IMG/VR virus record: IMGVR_UViG_3300042860_004240
Location: 17,066 to 81,065 of that record
Strand: one strand, 5' to 3'
Source: a virus
Length of the DNA: 64,000 nucleotides
Positions 1 through 8,091 of this stretch are shown here, one piece after another (the first letter of the stretch is position 1; each line of letters opens with the position of its first letter). Under the pieces are notes generated by a model. The model made no database searches. It worked only from the letters and a program-made list of their open reading frames with translations, and was not told where the DNA came from. A program made the translations under genes and the position numbers.

Positions 1-1
1 T

Positions 2-346
2 GGGAGATGGACTGTTGAATATTATGATGTTGATAAAAAATATAAACAAATATTAGGCTATCAAAATGATATGAGACAAGCCTTTGTATCATCTGATGTT
101 TGGATCCAAGACAACAGATCTTCAGCTTTAGCGTTACTTGATTCTAATGCTGCTTGGAGAGCTGATGGCCCCACCCCTGCTCAAACTAAGTTTTTAAAAA
201 GCCGAGGCATTGCTATCACACCAGAAATGACTAAAGGCTTTGCTTCACAAATAATCTCTAATATCATTGAAAATGATCCTCAAGAAAAAAAGAAAGCCGA
301 ACAAAGAGCTTATTGGAAAAATAAAAATTCTAATAAGCGTTGGTAA
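2..346 (+). CDS. C-terminal fragment of an unidentified protein (5' end outside window)
   Basis: The reading frame is open from the first bases of the window, so this is the last ~114 residues of a longer protein. A Met at base 71 exists but nothing marks it as a start. The tail has the motif PTPAQTKFLKSRGI followed by a charged, Lys-rich end. A similar pattern (P-A/T-x-x-Q-x-x-F/L-L-x-x-x-G-I) is seen at the C-termini of some phage and bacterial helicases and nucleases, so a DNA-metabolism protein is a weak guess. It ends just upstream of the subtilase promoter. Confidence 0.6.
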   Translation, partial: GRWTVEYYDVDKKYKQILGYQNDMRQAFVSSDVWIQDNRSSALALLDSNAAWRADGPTPAQTKFLKSRGIAITPEMTKGFASQIISNIIENDPQEKKKAEQRAYWKNKNSNKRW

Positions 347-354
347 TAAAATAC

Positions 355-360
355 TATAAT
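355..360 (+). promoter_or_regulatory. Putative -10 box (TATAAT) of the subtilase gene
   Basis: TATAAT in the sequence ATACTATAATAT, 17 bases before the preferred subtilase ATG at 378. The same 12-mer recurs after tRNA-Leu (2804-2815). No clear -35 box. A -10 here puts transcription start beyond the alternative ATG at 363, which supports the start at 378. Confidence 0.45.
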
Positions 361-377
361 ATATGATAGGATACATC

Positions 378-2027
378 ATGACAACCAAATATAAAACATT
401 TAAACTAGGACTAGCAGCTTCTGTTATTCCTACGTTTTTAATGTTAACTCCCCTTACTGTGCCTATTTCGTCTGCAGCACAAGACGATGGATCTTCTCAA
501 ATTGTTCAATACAATTCCAAAAAAGATTTCAACAAAAACACTCGTAAACGTTCTAGAACATTTACTTACAATGATGTACAATCAAAACCTGATCCACTAG
601 TTGCTACTGCTACAGAACCTGTAAAGTTTAGCACTACTTTAGATGTTTCTACTTCTAAAATATCTGCTAACATTCCTTACGACCTTGGATACCAAGGCGA
701 AGATGTTTACGTTGCCGTCATCGACACAGGCGTTGAATCTGCTCATCCATTTCTTCAGAACAGAGTTGCTTTAGAAGCTTGCTTTTCTGATCAATGTCCT
801 GATGGAACCGAAGAACAATATGGTCCTGGTTCAGCTAGACCAGTTCACTGGCATGGTACCCATGTTGCCGGCATTGTTGCTGGTTACAATTCCACATTTC
901 GTGGTGTTGCACCAAAAGTAAAAATCATTGCTATTAATGTTTTTGATCCTTATGGTGGAGCTTACGATGAAAGCATTATTAAAGCTTTAGAATATGTTTA
1001 TTCAATAGCTGATACTTATAATATTGCTTCTGTTAATATGTCACTTGGCAGTTCAAGAATATTTAAAGCTACTTGCGACGATTATATTCCTGCTATGACT
1101 ACAGCTATTAAAAACTTAAAATCTAAAAACATTGCTACTGTTGTAGCTAGTGGTAATTCTTATGCTGTTGGTATGAGCGCTCCTGCTTGTATCAGCGATT
1201 CTGTAAGTGTTGCTGCTACTTCAAGCTGGACTGACAAAGTTACTGAGTTCTCTAATGTATCTCAGTATACAACTTTGTCTGCCCCAGGATTAACTATCAA
1301 ATCCTCTAAGCTTATGGGAGCTTATGCCACTGCTTCTGGGACATCTATGGCTGCTCCACACGTTGCTGGAGCTTACGCCGTATATCGTTCTAAGTTTGGA
1401 CTTCAAACAGTTTCTAAAGTAACTTCTGATTTCCAATCTGCTTCTGTACCAGCACTCGATGAGTACAGCAGTATCATTACTAAAAGAATTGATTTTAAAA
1501 AAATATTTGATCCAAATTATGTTGCACCTCCTGTAACTACTACAATTCCTCAAACCACTACTACCACTACACCACCTGTTGTTACAACCTCTACGACTGT
1601 TGCACCTAGCCCTACAACTACTATTCCATCACAATCAACAACTACTACTAGCTTACCTGTAACTAGTACAACATCTCCAGTAGTCACTACAACAACAGTA
1701 CCATCTCCAACTACTACAGTTGTTACAACCTATATCAATCCTCCTTCTATTAATAGAATTGTTCAAATCAATTCTTCTACCTTTGGAATAACTTTAAGAT
1801 ATTATACTTATAATAACGCTAAACCATCATCTATTAATGTATACTGTTACGCTTACGACGATTCAACTGATATAACTTATCAAGTTTCGTTTCCATATAC
1901 TTCAGGAAATTTGTTAAACTATCAATTCATTTCTGATTCTACTATGGTAAAATATTGTAGAGCAAACGCAGTTTCTTCTAACAATGTCATGAGTAGATAT
2001 ACCCAATATATTGGAGTAACAAAATGA
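378..2027 (+). CDS. Secreted subtilisin-like serine protease (S8) with Thr/Pro linker
   Basis: A 549-residue subtilase. The catalytic triad is visible as VIDTGVESAHP (Asp ~116), HGTHVAG (His ~159) and GTSMAAPHVAG (Ser ~323), with the oxyanion Asn in ASGNS (~260). A hydrophobic N-terminal signal segment (residues ~10-33) precedes a short propeptide-like region. After the peptidase domain comes a Thr/Pro/Val-rich linker (~385-455), then a C-terminal domain with two Cys. Such PTTTT linkers are typical of secreted actinobacterial proteins. ATG 378 is chosen because an AGGA lies about 7 bases upstream; an in-frame ATG at 363 sits too close to the -10 box. Likely acts outside the cell or on the virion, for example on host surface proteins; target unknown. 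The stop overlaps the next ATG (ATGA). Confidence 0.9.
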   Translation: MTTKYKTFKLGLAASVIPTFLMLTPLTVPISSAAQDDGSSQIVQYNSKKDFNKNTRKRSRTFTYNDVQSKPDPLVATATEPVKFSTTLDVSTSKISANIPYDLGYQGEDVYVAVIDTGVESAHPFLQNRVALEACFSDQCPDGTEEQYGPGSARPVHWHGTHVAGIVAGYNSTFRGVAPKVKIIAINVFDPYGGAYDESIIKALEYVYSIADTYNIASVNMSLGSSRIFKATCDDYIPAMTTAIKNLKSKNIATVVASGNSYAVGMSAPACISDSVSVAATSSWTDKVTEFSNVSQYTTLSAPGLTIKSSKLMGAYATASGTSMAAPHVAGAYAVYRSKFGLQTVSKVTSDFQSASVPALDEYSSIITKRIDFKKIFDPNYVAPPVTTTIPQTTTTTTPPVVTTSTTVAPSPTTTIPSQSTTTTSLPVTSTTSPVVTTTTVPSPTTTVVTTYINPPSINRIVQINSSTFGITLRYYTYNNAKPSSINVYCYAYDDSTDITYQVSFPYTSGNLLNYQFISDSTMVKYCRANAVSSNNVMSRYTQYIGVTK

Positions 2028-2474
2028 ATAATATAGATGTTTCAGATCCTCGATATATGATACATCCAACTTTAACTCCTGATTTATATCGGAACCCTTA
2101 CAAAAACTAGAACACTGTACATCCCTGCAGGCACTACGCCTGAAGTTATGTACAATAGTCCAGATCAACTTATCTCATATGTTTTTAAAGAAGGTCTTTA
2201 CGAATATATACAATTAGATAAATACGCCCATGCTTTAGTTGATGCTAAAGCATTTGACAAATCTTTGCCAATAAACTATTTAGCTTCTTATTATTTTAGA
2301 AATAATTTTAAAATATATGAAATTAATGCCCGTGTTCTTGGCCCTGTTTTATTGTTTGGTTCACTTGACCACAATAAAAAAATAGACTATAAACATCATT
2401 CAATACCAATTGATTACATCACTTATGTATTGAAAATACCATATCTGCCTTATACAAATGCAGAAAAACCATAA
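2024..2474 (+). CDS. Unknown protein read through a +1 frameshift at CGG (2090)
   Basis: The ATG at 2024 overlaps the subtilase stop (ATGA) and opens a frame that stops at 2110 after 28 residues. The +1 frame is open from 2076 and continues to 2474. Skipping C2090 at TAT-CGG-A joins LTPDLY to GTLTKTRTLYIP and gives a coherent product of ~149 residues. The downstream part has a plausible internal ATG at 2148 but no good ribosome site there. The position just after a protease and the translational coupling suggest a partner of the protease or a virion protein. No family recognised. This is one of six CGG-associated shifts in the window. Confidence 0.6.
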
Positions 2475-2491
2475 CAACGAAAGGTTATACT

Positions 2492-2701
2492 ATGATAGGA
2501 ATTATCATTGGAGACAAAGTTGAACATACCGTTTACTTAAACAATATTCAACGCGCTCTCAAAACTAACAACTTACAAGAAACTAAATTATCAGAACAGG
2601 AAATTAGCAGCATGTCTGCTTGGGTTTCTGAAATGCTAGAAACTATCAATATGATACAATTGAATGATACTGTAAATCATTCAGAAAATGTGGGTGCTTA
2701 A
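2492..2701 (+). CDS. Small hypothetical protein
   Basis: 69 residues starting with a hydrophobic MIGIIIG strand, then a polar helical region. An AAGG lies ~9 bases before the ATG. It ends 10 bases before tRNA-Leu. No family recognised. Confidence 0.6.
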   Translation: MIGIIIGDKVEHTVYLNNIQRALKTNNLQETKLSEQEISSMSAWVSEMLETINMIQLNDTVNHSENVGA

Positions 2702-2711
2702 CTATTCCTAT

Positions 2712-2802
2712 GCCCAAGTGGCGGAATAGGTAGACGCAAGGGGCTTAAACCCCCTCGATTAGTCAAACAATCGTACCGGTTCGAGTCCGGTCTTGGGCAC
2801 CA
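2712..2802 (+). tRNA. tRNA-Leu (UAA)
   Basis: Acceptor GCCCAAG/CTTGGGC, a class II variable arm (GATTAGTCAAACAATC), T arm ACCGG-TTCGAGT-CCGGT, anticodon loop CTTAAAC giving anticodon TAA, and an encoded CCA end (ACCA at 2799-2802). UUA is a favoured Leu codon in this AT-rich genome. Confidence 0.93.
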
Positions 2803-2807
2803 CATAC

Positions 2808-2813
2808 TATAAT
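2808..2813 (+). promoter_or_regulatory. Putative -10 box for the WhiB gene
   Basis: TATAAT in ATACTATAATAT, right after the tRNA-Leu 3' end and 40-50 bases before the WhiB start. Same 12-mer as at 351-362. Confidence 0.4.
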
Positions 2814-2862
2814 ATAAATCTAAATTTGTTATTCTTATATAAAGGAAGATTTATGGATTCAA

Positions 2863-3174
2863 ATGACTATAGATAAAAACCCTGAATTTATGAATTTATC
2901 TTGGCAAGATCGAGCAATTTGTAAAAACAAATCTGATCTTTTTTTTGGTTCGTACAACGAAAGAACTACTGCTAAAATAAAAAGAGAACAAGAAGCTAAA
3001 AAGCTTTGCGATGTTTGCCCTGTCTTAACTCAATGTAGAACGCATGCTCGTACCCATTCAGAATATGGGTTTTGGGGTGGAGAATCTGAAGAAGAACGAT
3101 ATACTTCTGGATATAAGATATCCAACCCAACAGTCCGTAGAAGAATCAATAAACTTAATTCATCTAAGGATTAA
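2863..3174 (+). CDS. WhiB-family iron-sulfur transcription regulator
   Basis: 103 residues with the WhiB signature: an early Cys (DRAICKNK), then CDVCPVLTQC, i.e. four Cys for a 4Fe-4S cluster, followed by the GFWGG turn and a basic tail. WhiB proteins bind the principal sigma factor and are restricted to Actinobacteria and their phages, so this gene is the strongest host indicator here. The AAGGAAG at 2842-2848 is better spaced for a tiny overlapping frame (MDSNDYR, 2853-2876) than for ATG 2863, so a short leader peptide may couple translation. Possible role: reprogramming host transcription. Confidence 0.92.
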   Translation: MTIDKNPEFMNLSWQDRAICKNKSDLFFGSYNERTTAKIKREQEAKKLCDVCPVLTQCRTHARTHSEYGFWGGESEEERYTSGYKISNPTVRRRINKLNSSKD

Positions 3175-3175
3175 C

Positions 3176-3283
3176 ATGAAAAAGCTTGTCTTATTTCTAA
3201 TAACTACTGTATCTGCATTTATGCTTTATTTAAAATATAAAGCTATATCAGATCACCCTTATGATATAGATATGTACGAATAA
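3176..3283 (+). CDS. 35-residue single-TM protein
   Basis: ATG one base after the WhiB stop, with AAGGA before it. MKKLVLFLITTVSAFMLYLK forms one transmembrane helix with a short polar tail. Likely co-translated with WhiB. Function unknown. Confidence 0.6.
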   Translation: MKKLVLFLITTVSAFMLYLKYKAISDHPYDIDMYE

Positions 3284-3316
3284 AAACTATCAAAATTTTT
3301 TAATGAAAGAAATTCC

Positions 3317-3457
3317 ATGCTCCTTTACGTAATCATTTTTATCGGTGCCCTATGGGGTACTTTTACTCTTATCGGAATAAACGAAGAAGATAAAGAAATT
3401 CAAGAAATGGTTCAATCTGCTCGCAAAGCAACTATGCCATCTCATGGCTCAGAATGA
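3317..3457 (+). CDS. 46-residue single-TM protein
   Basis: Starts at ATG 3317 with an N-terminal hydrophobic helix (LLYVIIFIGALWGTFTLIG) and an acidic, then basic cytoplasmic-type tail. GAAAG precedes the start. Unknown function. Confidence 0.55.
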   Translation: MLLYVIIFIGALWGTFTLIGINEEDKEIQEMVQSARKATMPSHGSE

Positions 3458-3508
3458 TTTAACTCTAATATATAATACAAAAAACAACACAGAAAAGAAC
3501 AACCAAAC

Positions 3509-3709
3509 ATGAATTATGGTACAGTAAAATTTTTTAACGACGAAAAAGGCTTTGGCTTTATTGCCGTTGAAAATGGCGAAGATATCTTTGTCCACTTCTC
3601 AAATATTGAAGGAACCGGCAGACGCTCACTGGCTGCTGGTCAAGAAGTAGAATTTGAGATTGGTCAAGGCCAAAAAGGTCTTGAAGCTAAAAACGTTAAA
3701 CCAGTATAA
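3509..3709 (+). CDS. csp: Cold-shock-domain nucleic acid-binding protein
   Basis: 66 residues, the usual length of bacterial Csp. The start [15 protein letters not shown] holds RNP1 (KGFGFI) and DIFVHFSNI holds RNP2. An OB-fold that binds single-stranded RNA/DNA and acts as an RNA chaperone. Preceded by a TATAAT-like sequence (3468-3476) and a ~35-base A-rich leader, so probably its own transcription unit. Confidence 0.93.
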   Translation: MNYGTVKFFNDEKGFGFIAVENGEDIFVHFSNIEGTGRRSLAAGQEVEFEIGQGQKGLEAKNVKPV

Positions 3710-3742
3710 GCTTTACTATAAGTACTAAAGGGGAATAATAAC

Positions 3743-3904
3743 ATGCAAAAGAATCATTTATCTATAGCTACTTCTTTAGTCGACAAAGCAATTTCTGAAA
3801 TTTCTTCAAGAAACCTTGTTTCTTCTTCTGAAATGACGGATCTATTATTAGATATCCGTTTAGAAATTATGCTATTCCAAGAAACTAATTTATCTAAAGT
3901 TTAG
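3743..3904 (+). CDS. Small hypothetical helical protein
   Basis: 53 residues with AAAGGGGAA before the ATG. Predicted helical with acidic and hydrophobic heptads. The stop is followed by a small inverted repeat (TCCGA ... TCGGA, 3911-3940) before the next gene. No family recognised. Confidence 0.55.
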   Translation: MQKNHLSIATSLVDKAISEISSRNLVSSSEMTDLLLDIRLEIMLFQETNLSKV

Positions 3905-3970
3905 TTTTTGTCCGATAATGTCATACAGTGATATGCCTCGGATAGAAACTATTACTAAAAAGGAAACACA

Positions 3971-4171
3971 ATGAAAGTTAAATTTACTATTGAAATCCAC
4001 GCTGACATTCCAGGTGAATTTCAAAACGATGCTTTAGCAGTTACTTTACTGCAAGAAGAAATTGATGAATTACTGTCAATTGGTGCTGAATACGAAAAAG
4101 AAGATCAACCTTCAGTTATGTTTGAATCAGCTAAGATTAAAACTTACTTTCCTGGAGCAGGAAAACTTTAA
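3971..4171 (+). CDS. Small hypothetical protein
   Basis: 66 residues; starts with a beta strand MKVKFTIEIHADIPG and has an acidic helical middle. AAAGGAA 7 bases upstream of ATG. Unknown. Confidence 0.65.
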   Translation: MKVKFTIEIHADIPGEFQNDALAVTLLQEEIDELLSIGAEYEKEDQPSVMFESAKIKTYFPGAGKL

Positions 4172-4176
4172 CTTTT

Positions 4177-4452
4177 ATGCAACATTTACCTAGTGATTTT
4201 ACAGCAAACGTATTAATGACTTACGACCAAATGCTTGAAGTCCACAAAGCAATTAGCGCTAAAATTATGAACATAATTACTACAGGATTTGAAAACGAAA
4301 TTGATGATCCTTATTCTCAACTTCGCATTAGCACGTTAATGAATTTTCAAATTAAATTAGATGCTCTTATTACTCAAGCAGTAGATGAGTGGGAACAAAA
4401 AGTTGCAAAAGCTGAAATACAAGATCTCAATTATTTTGATTTTGAAGAATAA
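4177..4452 (+). CDS. Hypothetical acidic helical protein
   Basis: 91 residues, mostly helical, ending in an acidic tail DFEE. Starts 5 bases after the preceding gene. Unknown. Confidence 0.6.
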   Translation: MQHLPSDFTANVLMTYDQMLEVHKAISAKIMNIITTGFENEIDDPYSQLRISTLMNFQIKLDALITQAVDEWEQKVAKAEIQDLNYFDFEE

Positions 4453-4476
4453 CTATAAAATTAATTAAGGATTAAG

Positions 4477-5241
4477 ATGAATGAGTTATCAATTCAAATA
4501 AAAAACTTAACAAAAAAATTTGCTCCAGGCTATTATCAATCTATAGATGTTGATGAAGGCTGGTATCAAATTGTTTTAGATTGTGATAAAGAATTATCAT
4601 CTATCGATCCAGATTATATTATTCTTCAAGTTAAACAAAAGTTTGGTGGATTGCGCTATTATTGTCAATCATCACAACCAGACAACCCTGAATTGTTTGC
4701 ACAAATTAATTCAGTAATTAAAAAGTATGAAAACATTGCAGCAGTTACTTGCGAAGTTACTGGCAATCCTGGTGTCTTAATGAAATCCGAAACTGGATGG
4801 CATAAGACGCTTGACCCCTTATGGGCTGAAAGTGCATTATTCCATAAGAACTATACTGTAGTTGATAAAACTCCGTTAGCCAATCTTCAGCCAGACTTTG
4901 ATATTCAAAAATTCAAAAAAATTGCCGATAACTGGAGAAAAACAGCTATCGCACTTGCTACAGATTTAGGCAACCCCGATATTGCTATAGATCTTTATGA
5001 AGATATCCAAAGCGGATTGTATGACACAATTCGCGAAAGAATGATACCTAATACTAATGTATCAAATGCTTTTGATGGTTTGCATGATTATGCAATGTTA
5101 TTATCTACAAAAGCAGGCGAAGCTCAAGAACTTAGAGTAGCAGCAGAAGATTCCAGCGATGCTGAAAACACTTATTATTGGGAAGGCTATGAAGCAGCAT
5201 TAGACTTTGCTATAGACTCATTGCCCAATTACAATAACTAA
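4477..5241 (+). CDS. Phage-type hypothetical protein with QxKQKFGGLRYY motif
   Basis: 254 residues. The N-terminal half carries QVKQKFGGLRYYCQ and CEVTGNPG...GWHKTLDP. This matches a family often seen in phages and bacteria (KFGGLR..Y ... CExCG) in which the second half normally has Cys and His zinc ligands. Here most of those ligands are missing (CEVTG, KTLDP), so a metal site is doubtful. The C-terminal end (TYYWEGYEAALDFAIDSLPN) resembles the end of the small protein at 7180-7341 (SYRYWDGYISALKSIVHVLP), suggesting a shared helical module. Function unknown. Confidence 0.7.
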   Translation: MNELSIQIKNLTKKFAPGYYQSIDVDEGWYQIVLDCDKELSSIDPDYIILQVKQKFGGLRYYCQSSQPDNPELFAQINSVIKKYENIAAVTCEVTGNPGVLMKSETGWHKTLDPLWAESALFHKNYTVVDKTPLANLQPDFDIQKFKKIADNWRKTAIALATDLGNPDIAIDLYEDIQSGLYDTIRERMIPNTNVSNAFDGLHDYAMLLSTKAGEAQELRVAAEDSSDAENTYYWEGYEAALDFAIDSLPNYNN

Positions 5242-5246
5242 TCTAA

Positions 5247-5319
5247 GGGCCGGTAGCTCAGTGGTTAGAGCAGGGGACTCATAATCCCTTGGCCGTGGGT
5301 TCGATCCCCACTCGGCCCA
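5247..5319 (+). tRNA. tRNA with CAU anticodon (Met or Ile2)
   Basis: Cloverleaf GGGCCGG-TA-GCTCAGTGGTTAGAGC-A-GGGGA-CTCATAA-TCCCT, T arm GTGGG-TTCGATC-CCCAC, acceptor TCGGCCC, discriminator A. No encoded CCA. The sequence alone does not tell elongator Met from lysidine-modified Ile. Confidence 0.92.
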
Positions 5320-5349
5320 CTACACCTATTGCATAAAGGAGAAAAAATA

Positions 5350-5538
5350 ATGACTCAACCAAAATGGAACGACAAAGATGAAAATGGTGGTTATACTTAT
5401 TTTTATATGCACCACGAAGTAAATGATCATGGCGAAACTGAAGAAGACGCTGTAGCTATTCTTACTAAATACTTTGGTCCTGAACCAACTATAGAAGATT
5501 CTGATCTTGAAGATAGATGGTGGCAGGCCATAAGATGA
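5350..5538 (+). CDS. Small hypothetical protein
   Basis: 62 residues with AAAGGAGAA upstream of ATG 5350. Acidic, Trp/Tyr-rich. Its stop overlaps the next start (ATGA at 5535). Confidence 0.65.
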   Translation: MTQPKWNDKDENGGYTYFYMHHEVNDHGETEEDAVAILTKYFGPEPTIEDSDLEDRWWQAIR

Positions 5539-5708
5539 ACACAGCCCAACCTGAACAACAACCTTATATCAAACAGATGCCTAAAGGGGAATGCACTTAT
5601 TGTGATTTAGAATACGATAAGCCTACTGGCTTTTTCCCCTCTCACACAGCTTCCCCTAACTGCCGATCAGGCAATCATAACCATTGCACTTGTGATACTT
5701 GCTTTTAA
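5535..5708 (+). CDS. Small Cys/His-rich protein, probable zinc binder
   Basis: 57 residues. CTYC near the middle and HNHCTCDTC at the C-terminus could bind zinc. The ATGA overlap with the preceding gene indicates translational coupling. Function unknown. Confidence 0.6.
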   Translation: MNTAQPEQQPYIKQMPKGECTYCDLEYDKPTGFFPSHTASPNCRSGNHNHCTCDTCF

Positions 5709-5726
5709 AAACTACTAAAGGAAACC

Positions 5727-5978
5727 ATGAAACTTCAAACCATAGAACTTCCTCTTAATCCTGAAAACTATTATGGACATTCTATAGCTATAAATAATCT
5801 TAAAGTAAACGATGTAATTTATTTAGGTAATAACAAAAATGCTACTTTGCATTTAGTTACTGATATTACTTGGAATGAATCCGGTTGGTACGAAGTATTA
5901 GCAGATCCTAATATTAAAATAATTGCTCCACCTAACACTCGTGTTAATTTAGCTAGAAATGTAATTAATGCTCTCTAA
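5727..5978 (+). CDS. Hypothetical beta-rich protein
   Basis: 83 residues preceded by AAAGGAA. Pattern of beta strands (IELPLNPENY, NDVIYLG, TLHLVTDITW). No family recognised. Confidence 0.6.
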   Translation: MKLQTIELPLNPENYYGHSIAINNLKVNDVIYLGNNKNATLHLVTDITWNESGWYEVLADPNIKIIAPPNTRVNLARNVINAL

Positions 5979-6090
5979 TTATTTTGACTTAATATCTATT
6001 GCTCTTAAAGAATCTTATTTTATGAGAATCTTTTTTGTAGCTATTATTTCTTATTTTTACTTCTCCTTTAAAGGTGCTAAAAAAATATGA
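5968..6090 (+). CDS. 40-residue TM protein overlapping both neighbours
   Basis: ATG 5968 lies inside the end of the preceding gene and the stop overlaps the next ATG (ATGA, 6087-6090). The central stretch FMRIFFVAIISYFYFSF is a transmembrane helix. The double overlap supports a real coupled gene. Confidence 0.5.
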   Translation: MLSNYFDLISIALKESYFMRIFFVAIISYFYFSFKGAKKI

Positions 6091-6314
6091 TAACTAAAGT
6101 AATATACTTTTTTAAATCTTTATTTAATAAACCTTCTAACTTGCTTGATTGTTCTAAACAATATTGTGCTGACCCAGATAACCCAGATGCCTTATATTGG
6201 GAAGACGAAGATTCTAGAGGTTTAACTTGCGGTCGTTGTAATCAAATTATTAGTTTTGAAACTTATAATCAAAACGGCTCAACTGAATATTATATGAAAG
6301 AATTTAAAAATTAG
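6087..6314 (+). CDS. Hypothetical protein with CxxC zinc-ribbon-like motif
   Basis: 75 residues: amphipathic N-terminus, C-x4-C, then CGRC. Could form a small zinc ribbon. Unknown function. Confidence 0.6.
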   Translation: MITKVIYFFKSLFNKPSNLLDCSKQYCADPDNPDALYWEDEDSRGLTCGRCNQIISFETYNQNGSTEYYMKEFKN

Positions 6315-6325
6315 GAGATAACATT

Positions 6326-6811
6326 ATGGGTATGGACGTATATGGACGTAATCCTGAAAACGAAAAAGGCGAATACTTTAGAAACAATGTTTGGTGGTGG
6401 CGACCACTTTGGATGTATGTTGAAGACACTTTCCCTGAAATAGCTAAACTTGTTCCAAACGCTCATACCAATGATGGCGATGGACTTGGCAAAAAGCATT
6501 CTGTTATGTTAGCTAAAAAAATAAAAGCTAATATTAAATCTGGTCAAGTCAAACAATACGAAAAAGAATACACAGAAGCTATTGAAGCACTCCCTATGGA
6601 AGACTGTGAATATTGTTCTACCACTGGTCAAAGAACTTGGGAAGCAAACTCCTCTAATAATCCTACTGATGAACCCATTCAAAAAGTATGCAATGCTTGT
6701 AATGGTTTAGGTAAGACAAAAACTTGGGCTGCTAATTATCCATTTAGCGAAGAAAATGTAATTGAATTTGCAGAGTTTCTATTATACTCTGGCGGTTTTA
6801 GAATATGTTAG
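6326..6811 (+). CDS. Phage protein with DnaJ-like zinc module
   Basis: 161 residues starting MGMDVYGRNP with NVWWWRPLW, a start seen in many phage proteins of unknown role. The middle has CEYCSTTGQRTW and CNACNGLGK, i.e. two CxxCxxxG knuckles as in the DnaJ cysteine-rich domain. Good ribosome site (AGGAGAT). Role unknown; zinc binding is inferred. Confidence 0.75.
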   Translation: MGMDVYGRNPENEKGEYFRNNVWWWRPLWMYVEDTFPEIAKLVPNAHTNDGDGLGKKHSVMLAKKIKANIKSGQVKQYEKEYTEAIEALPMEDCEYCSTTGQRTWEANSSNNPTDEPIQKVCNACNGLGKTKTWAANYPFSEENVIEFAEFLLYSGGFRIC

Positions 6812-6845
6812 TATACTTTTATAATTCAATATAGAAAGGCTTTTT

Positions 6846-7211
6846 ATGCCACCTCTTAAAAACCAAAACAAAGTAGCGGTTAAAGATAACCGTACACCAG
6901 AAGAAATTGCTATTCAATCAGCAATTACTTCTCATTACAATATTCTTACTCCTATGTACAAAGCTCAAAACATTCGCATTACTAGTCCTCTAACAAAAAA
7001 AGATCATCTTTTCAGCGTTACAGATACAAAGTTTTTCGAAATGTTTTATGAACTTTCTCAACTAGGTTTAAAAGATAAGCTCTTTGATGAACTTGAAACT
7101 TTTATAGTTAAGATAGATCCTGATTGGCAATCAGTTTATTCTGATATGGTTCAATACTTTGAATCAATGGACGGAACTAATGAAATTGCTCAAGACTCTA
7201 GTATATCGTAA
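6846..7211 (+). CDS. Hypothetical protein
   Basis: 121 residues, helical, no recognised motif. GAAAGG before the ATG, and a TATAAT-like box at about 6811-6816. Confidence 0.6.
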   Translation: MPPLKNQNKVAVKDNRTPEEIAIQSAITSHYNILTPMYKAQNIRITSPLTKKDHLFSVTDTKFFEMFYELSQLGLKDKLFDELETFIVKIDPDWQSVYSDMVQYFESMDGTNEIAQDSSIS

Positions 7212-7341
7212 TATAGAACACGCTGAGCAACGTCAAAAAGAAGTTCCTGAAAATGATGAACATTCCTATAGATATTGGGATGGTTATATCAGCGCTTTAA
7301 AATCTATCGTCCATGTTTTACCAGATGATCAGGATCTTTAA
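7180..7341 (+). CDS. Small hypothetical protein (YWxGYxxAL module)
   Basis: About 53 residues from ATG 7180, overlapping the previous gene by 32 bases; the start is uncertain (ATG 7159 and TTG 7189 also possible). Contains SYRYWDGYISALKS, like the C-terminus of the 4477-5241 protein. There is no in-frame CGG in the overlap, so I do not read this as a frameshift continuation. Confidence 0.45.
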   Translation: MKLLKTLVYRNIEHAEQRQKEVPENDEHSYRYWDGYISALKSIVHVLPDDQDL

Positions 7342-7480
7342 TTCTGTCCCAATACATTACAGCGTGCATTTGCTTGTACTCTATATTGTCGTATCCATAT
7401 TCATATGATTCTACTGCTTTCATCAAGCCCTTGTGAATCAAAATTATTATTGTTGTTAAAATTATAAGTGCTATTATCAT
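7304..7480 (-). CDS. Lone minus-strand small TM protein, leaderless-type start
   Basis: 58 residues on the minus strand inside a plus-strand region: N-terminal membrane helix MIIALIILTTIIILIHK, then a Tyr-rich polar tail. Its ATG lies 6 bases after a TACTAT box preceded by GTGA, the arrangement seen at other minus-strand starts here. The 3' end runs 38 bases antisense into the preceding gene. Confidence 0.5.
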   Translation of the reverse strand: MIIALIILTTIIILIHKGLMKAVESYEYGYDNIEYKQMHAVMYWDRIKDPDHLVKHGR

Positions 7481-7486
7481 GCCTGT

Positions 7487-7492
7487 ATAGTA
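7487..7492 (-). promoter_or_regulatory. Extended -10 box, leaderless start of 7304-7480
   Basis: GTGATACTAT read on the minus strand; the -10 hexamer TACTAT ends 6 bases before the ATG. Confidence 0.45.
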
Positions 7493-7583
7493 TCACACTA
7501 TCTTATTAAGTGAACAGCTTAACTACTAGTATCTTTAAATTAGATACCACCTATCTACAATCCAAATATGGAGTTTAAATCAA

Positions 7584-8036
7584 ATGAAATCTACAAGAAA
7601 TAAAACTACCAATATAGCATTTCCTTCTAACTGGGAAAATTCTTATTTAATATTTTACAATTTTAATTCAGAATCTGTAAAGGAAGTTTTATACTTTAAA
7701 TCAATTACAGAAGCAACAAATAAATCAGGAACTGCTTTAGGCTTCTATGGTGTCAAAGCTTCCGCATACGGCATCAGGGTGCCCGCTAACGCCACTCATT
7801 GGTGTTTAGCTATCTTGGGTGGTTCTGCCCCAATTATAATTATGGAGCATCCTATTGCTGACAGTATGACTCAAAATGAATATCCTTTAAATCAAGACGT
7901 TTCTGTATTCTTTAATAGGTATTCTAAAAATGTTAAATTTATGATTGGTTCTAGCAATTATTCTAGATCAAAAACTAAAATACAAAATCTTCCAAATTAT
8001 GATATAATAAACGATCTTCTTAATCAAGAAAGTTAA
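7584..8036 (+). CDS. Hypothetical protein
   Basis: 150 residues, beta-rich centre with GFYGVKASAYGIRVPANATHW. Possibly a small virion or carbohydrate-type domain, but no family recognised. Preceded by a 240-base region that holds only the minus-strand gene and its promoter. Confidence 0.6.
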   Translation: MKSTRNKTTNIAFPSNWENSYLIFYNFNSESVKEVLYFKSITEATNKSGTALGFYGVKASAYGIRVPANATHWCLAILGGSAPIIIMEHPIADSMTQNEYPLNQDVSVFFNRYSKNVKFMIGSSNYSRSKTKIQNLPNYDIINDLLNQES

Positions 8037-8091
8037 CAATCATGTTATTATTTTCCAGCCTTTCAACTCGAATACCTACCCTGTAACATAC

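Noticed and set aside
4477-5241. Zinc-finger assignment for the KFGGLR protein
   Set aside because: The Cys/His ligands typical of the family are mostly absent here.
6846-7341. Frameshift joining the 6846-7211 and 7180-7341 frames
   Set aside because: The overlap has no in-frame CGG and the second frame has a possible start; more likely two genes.
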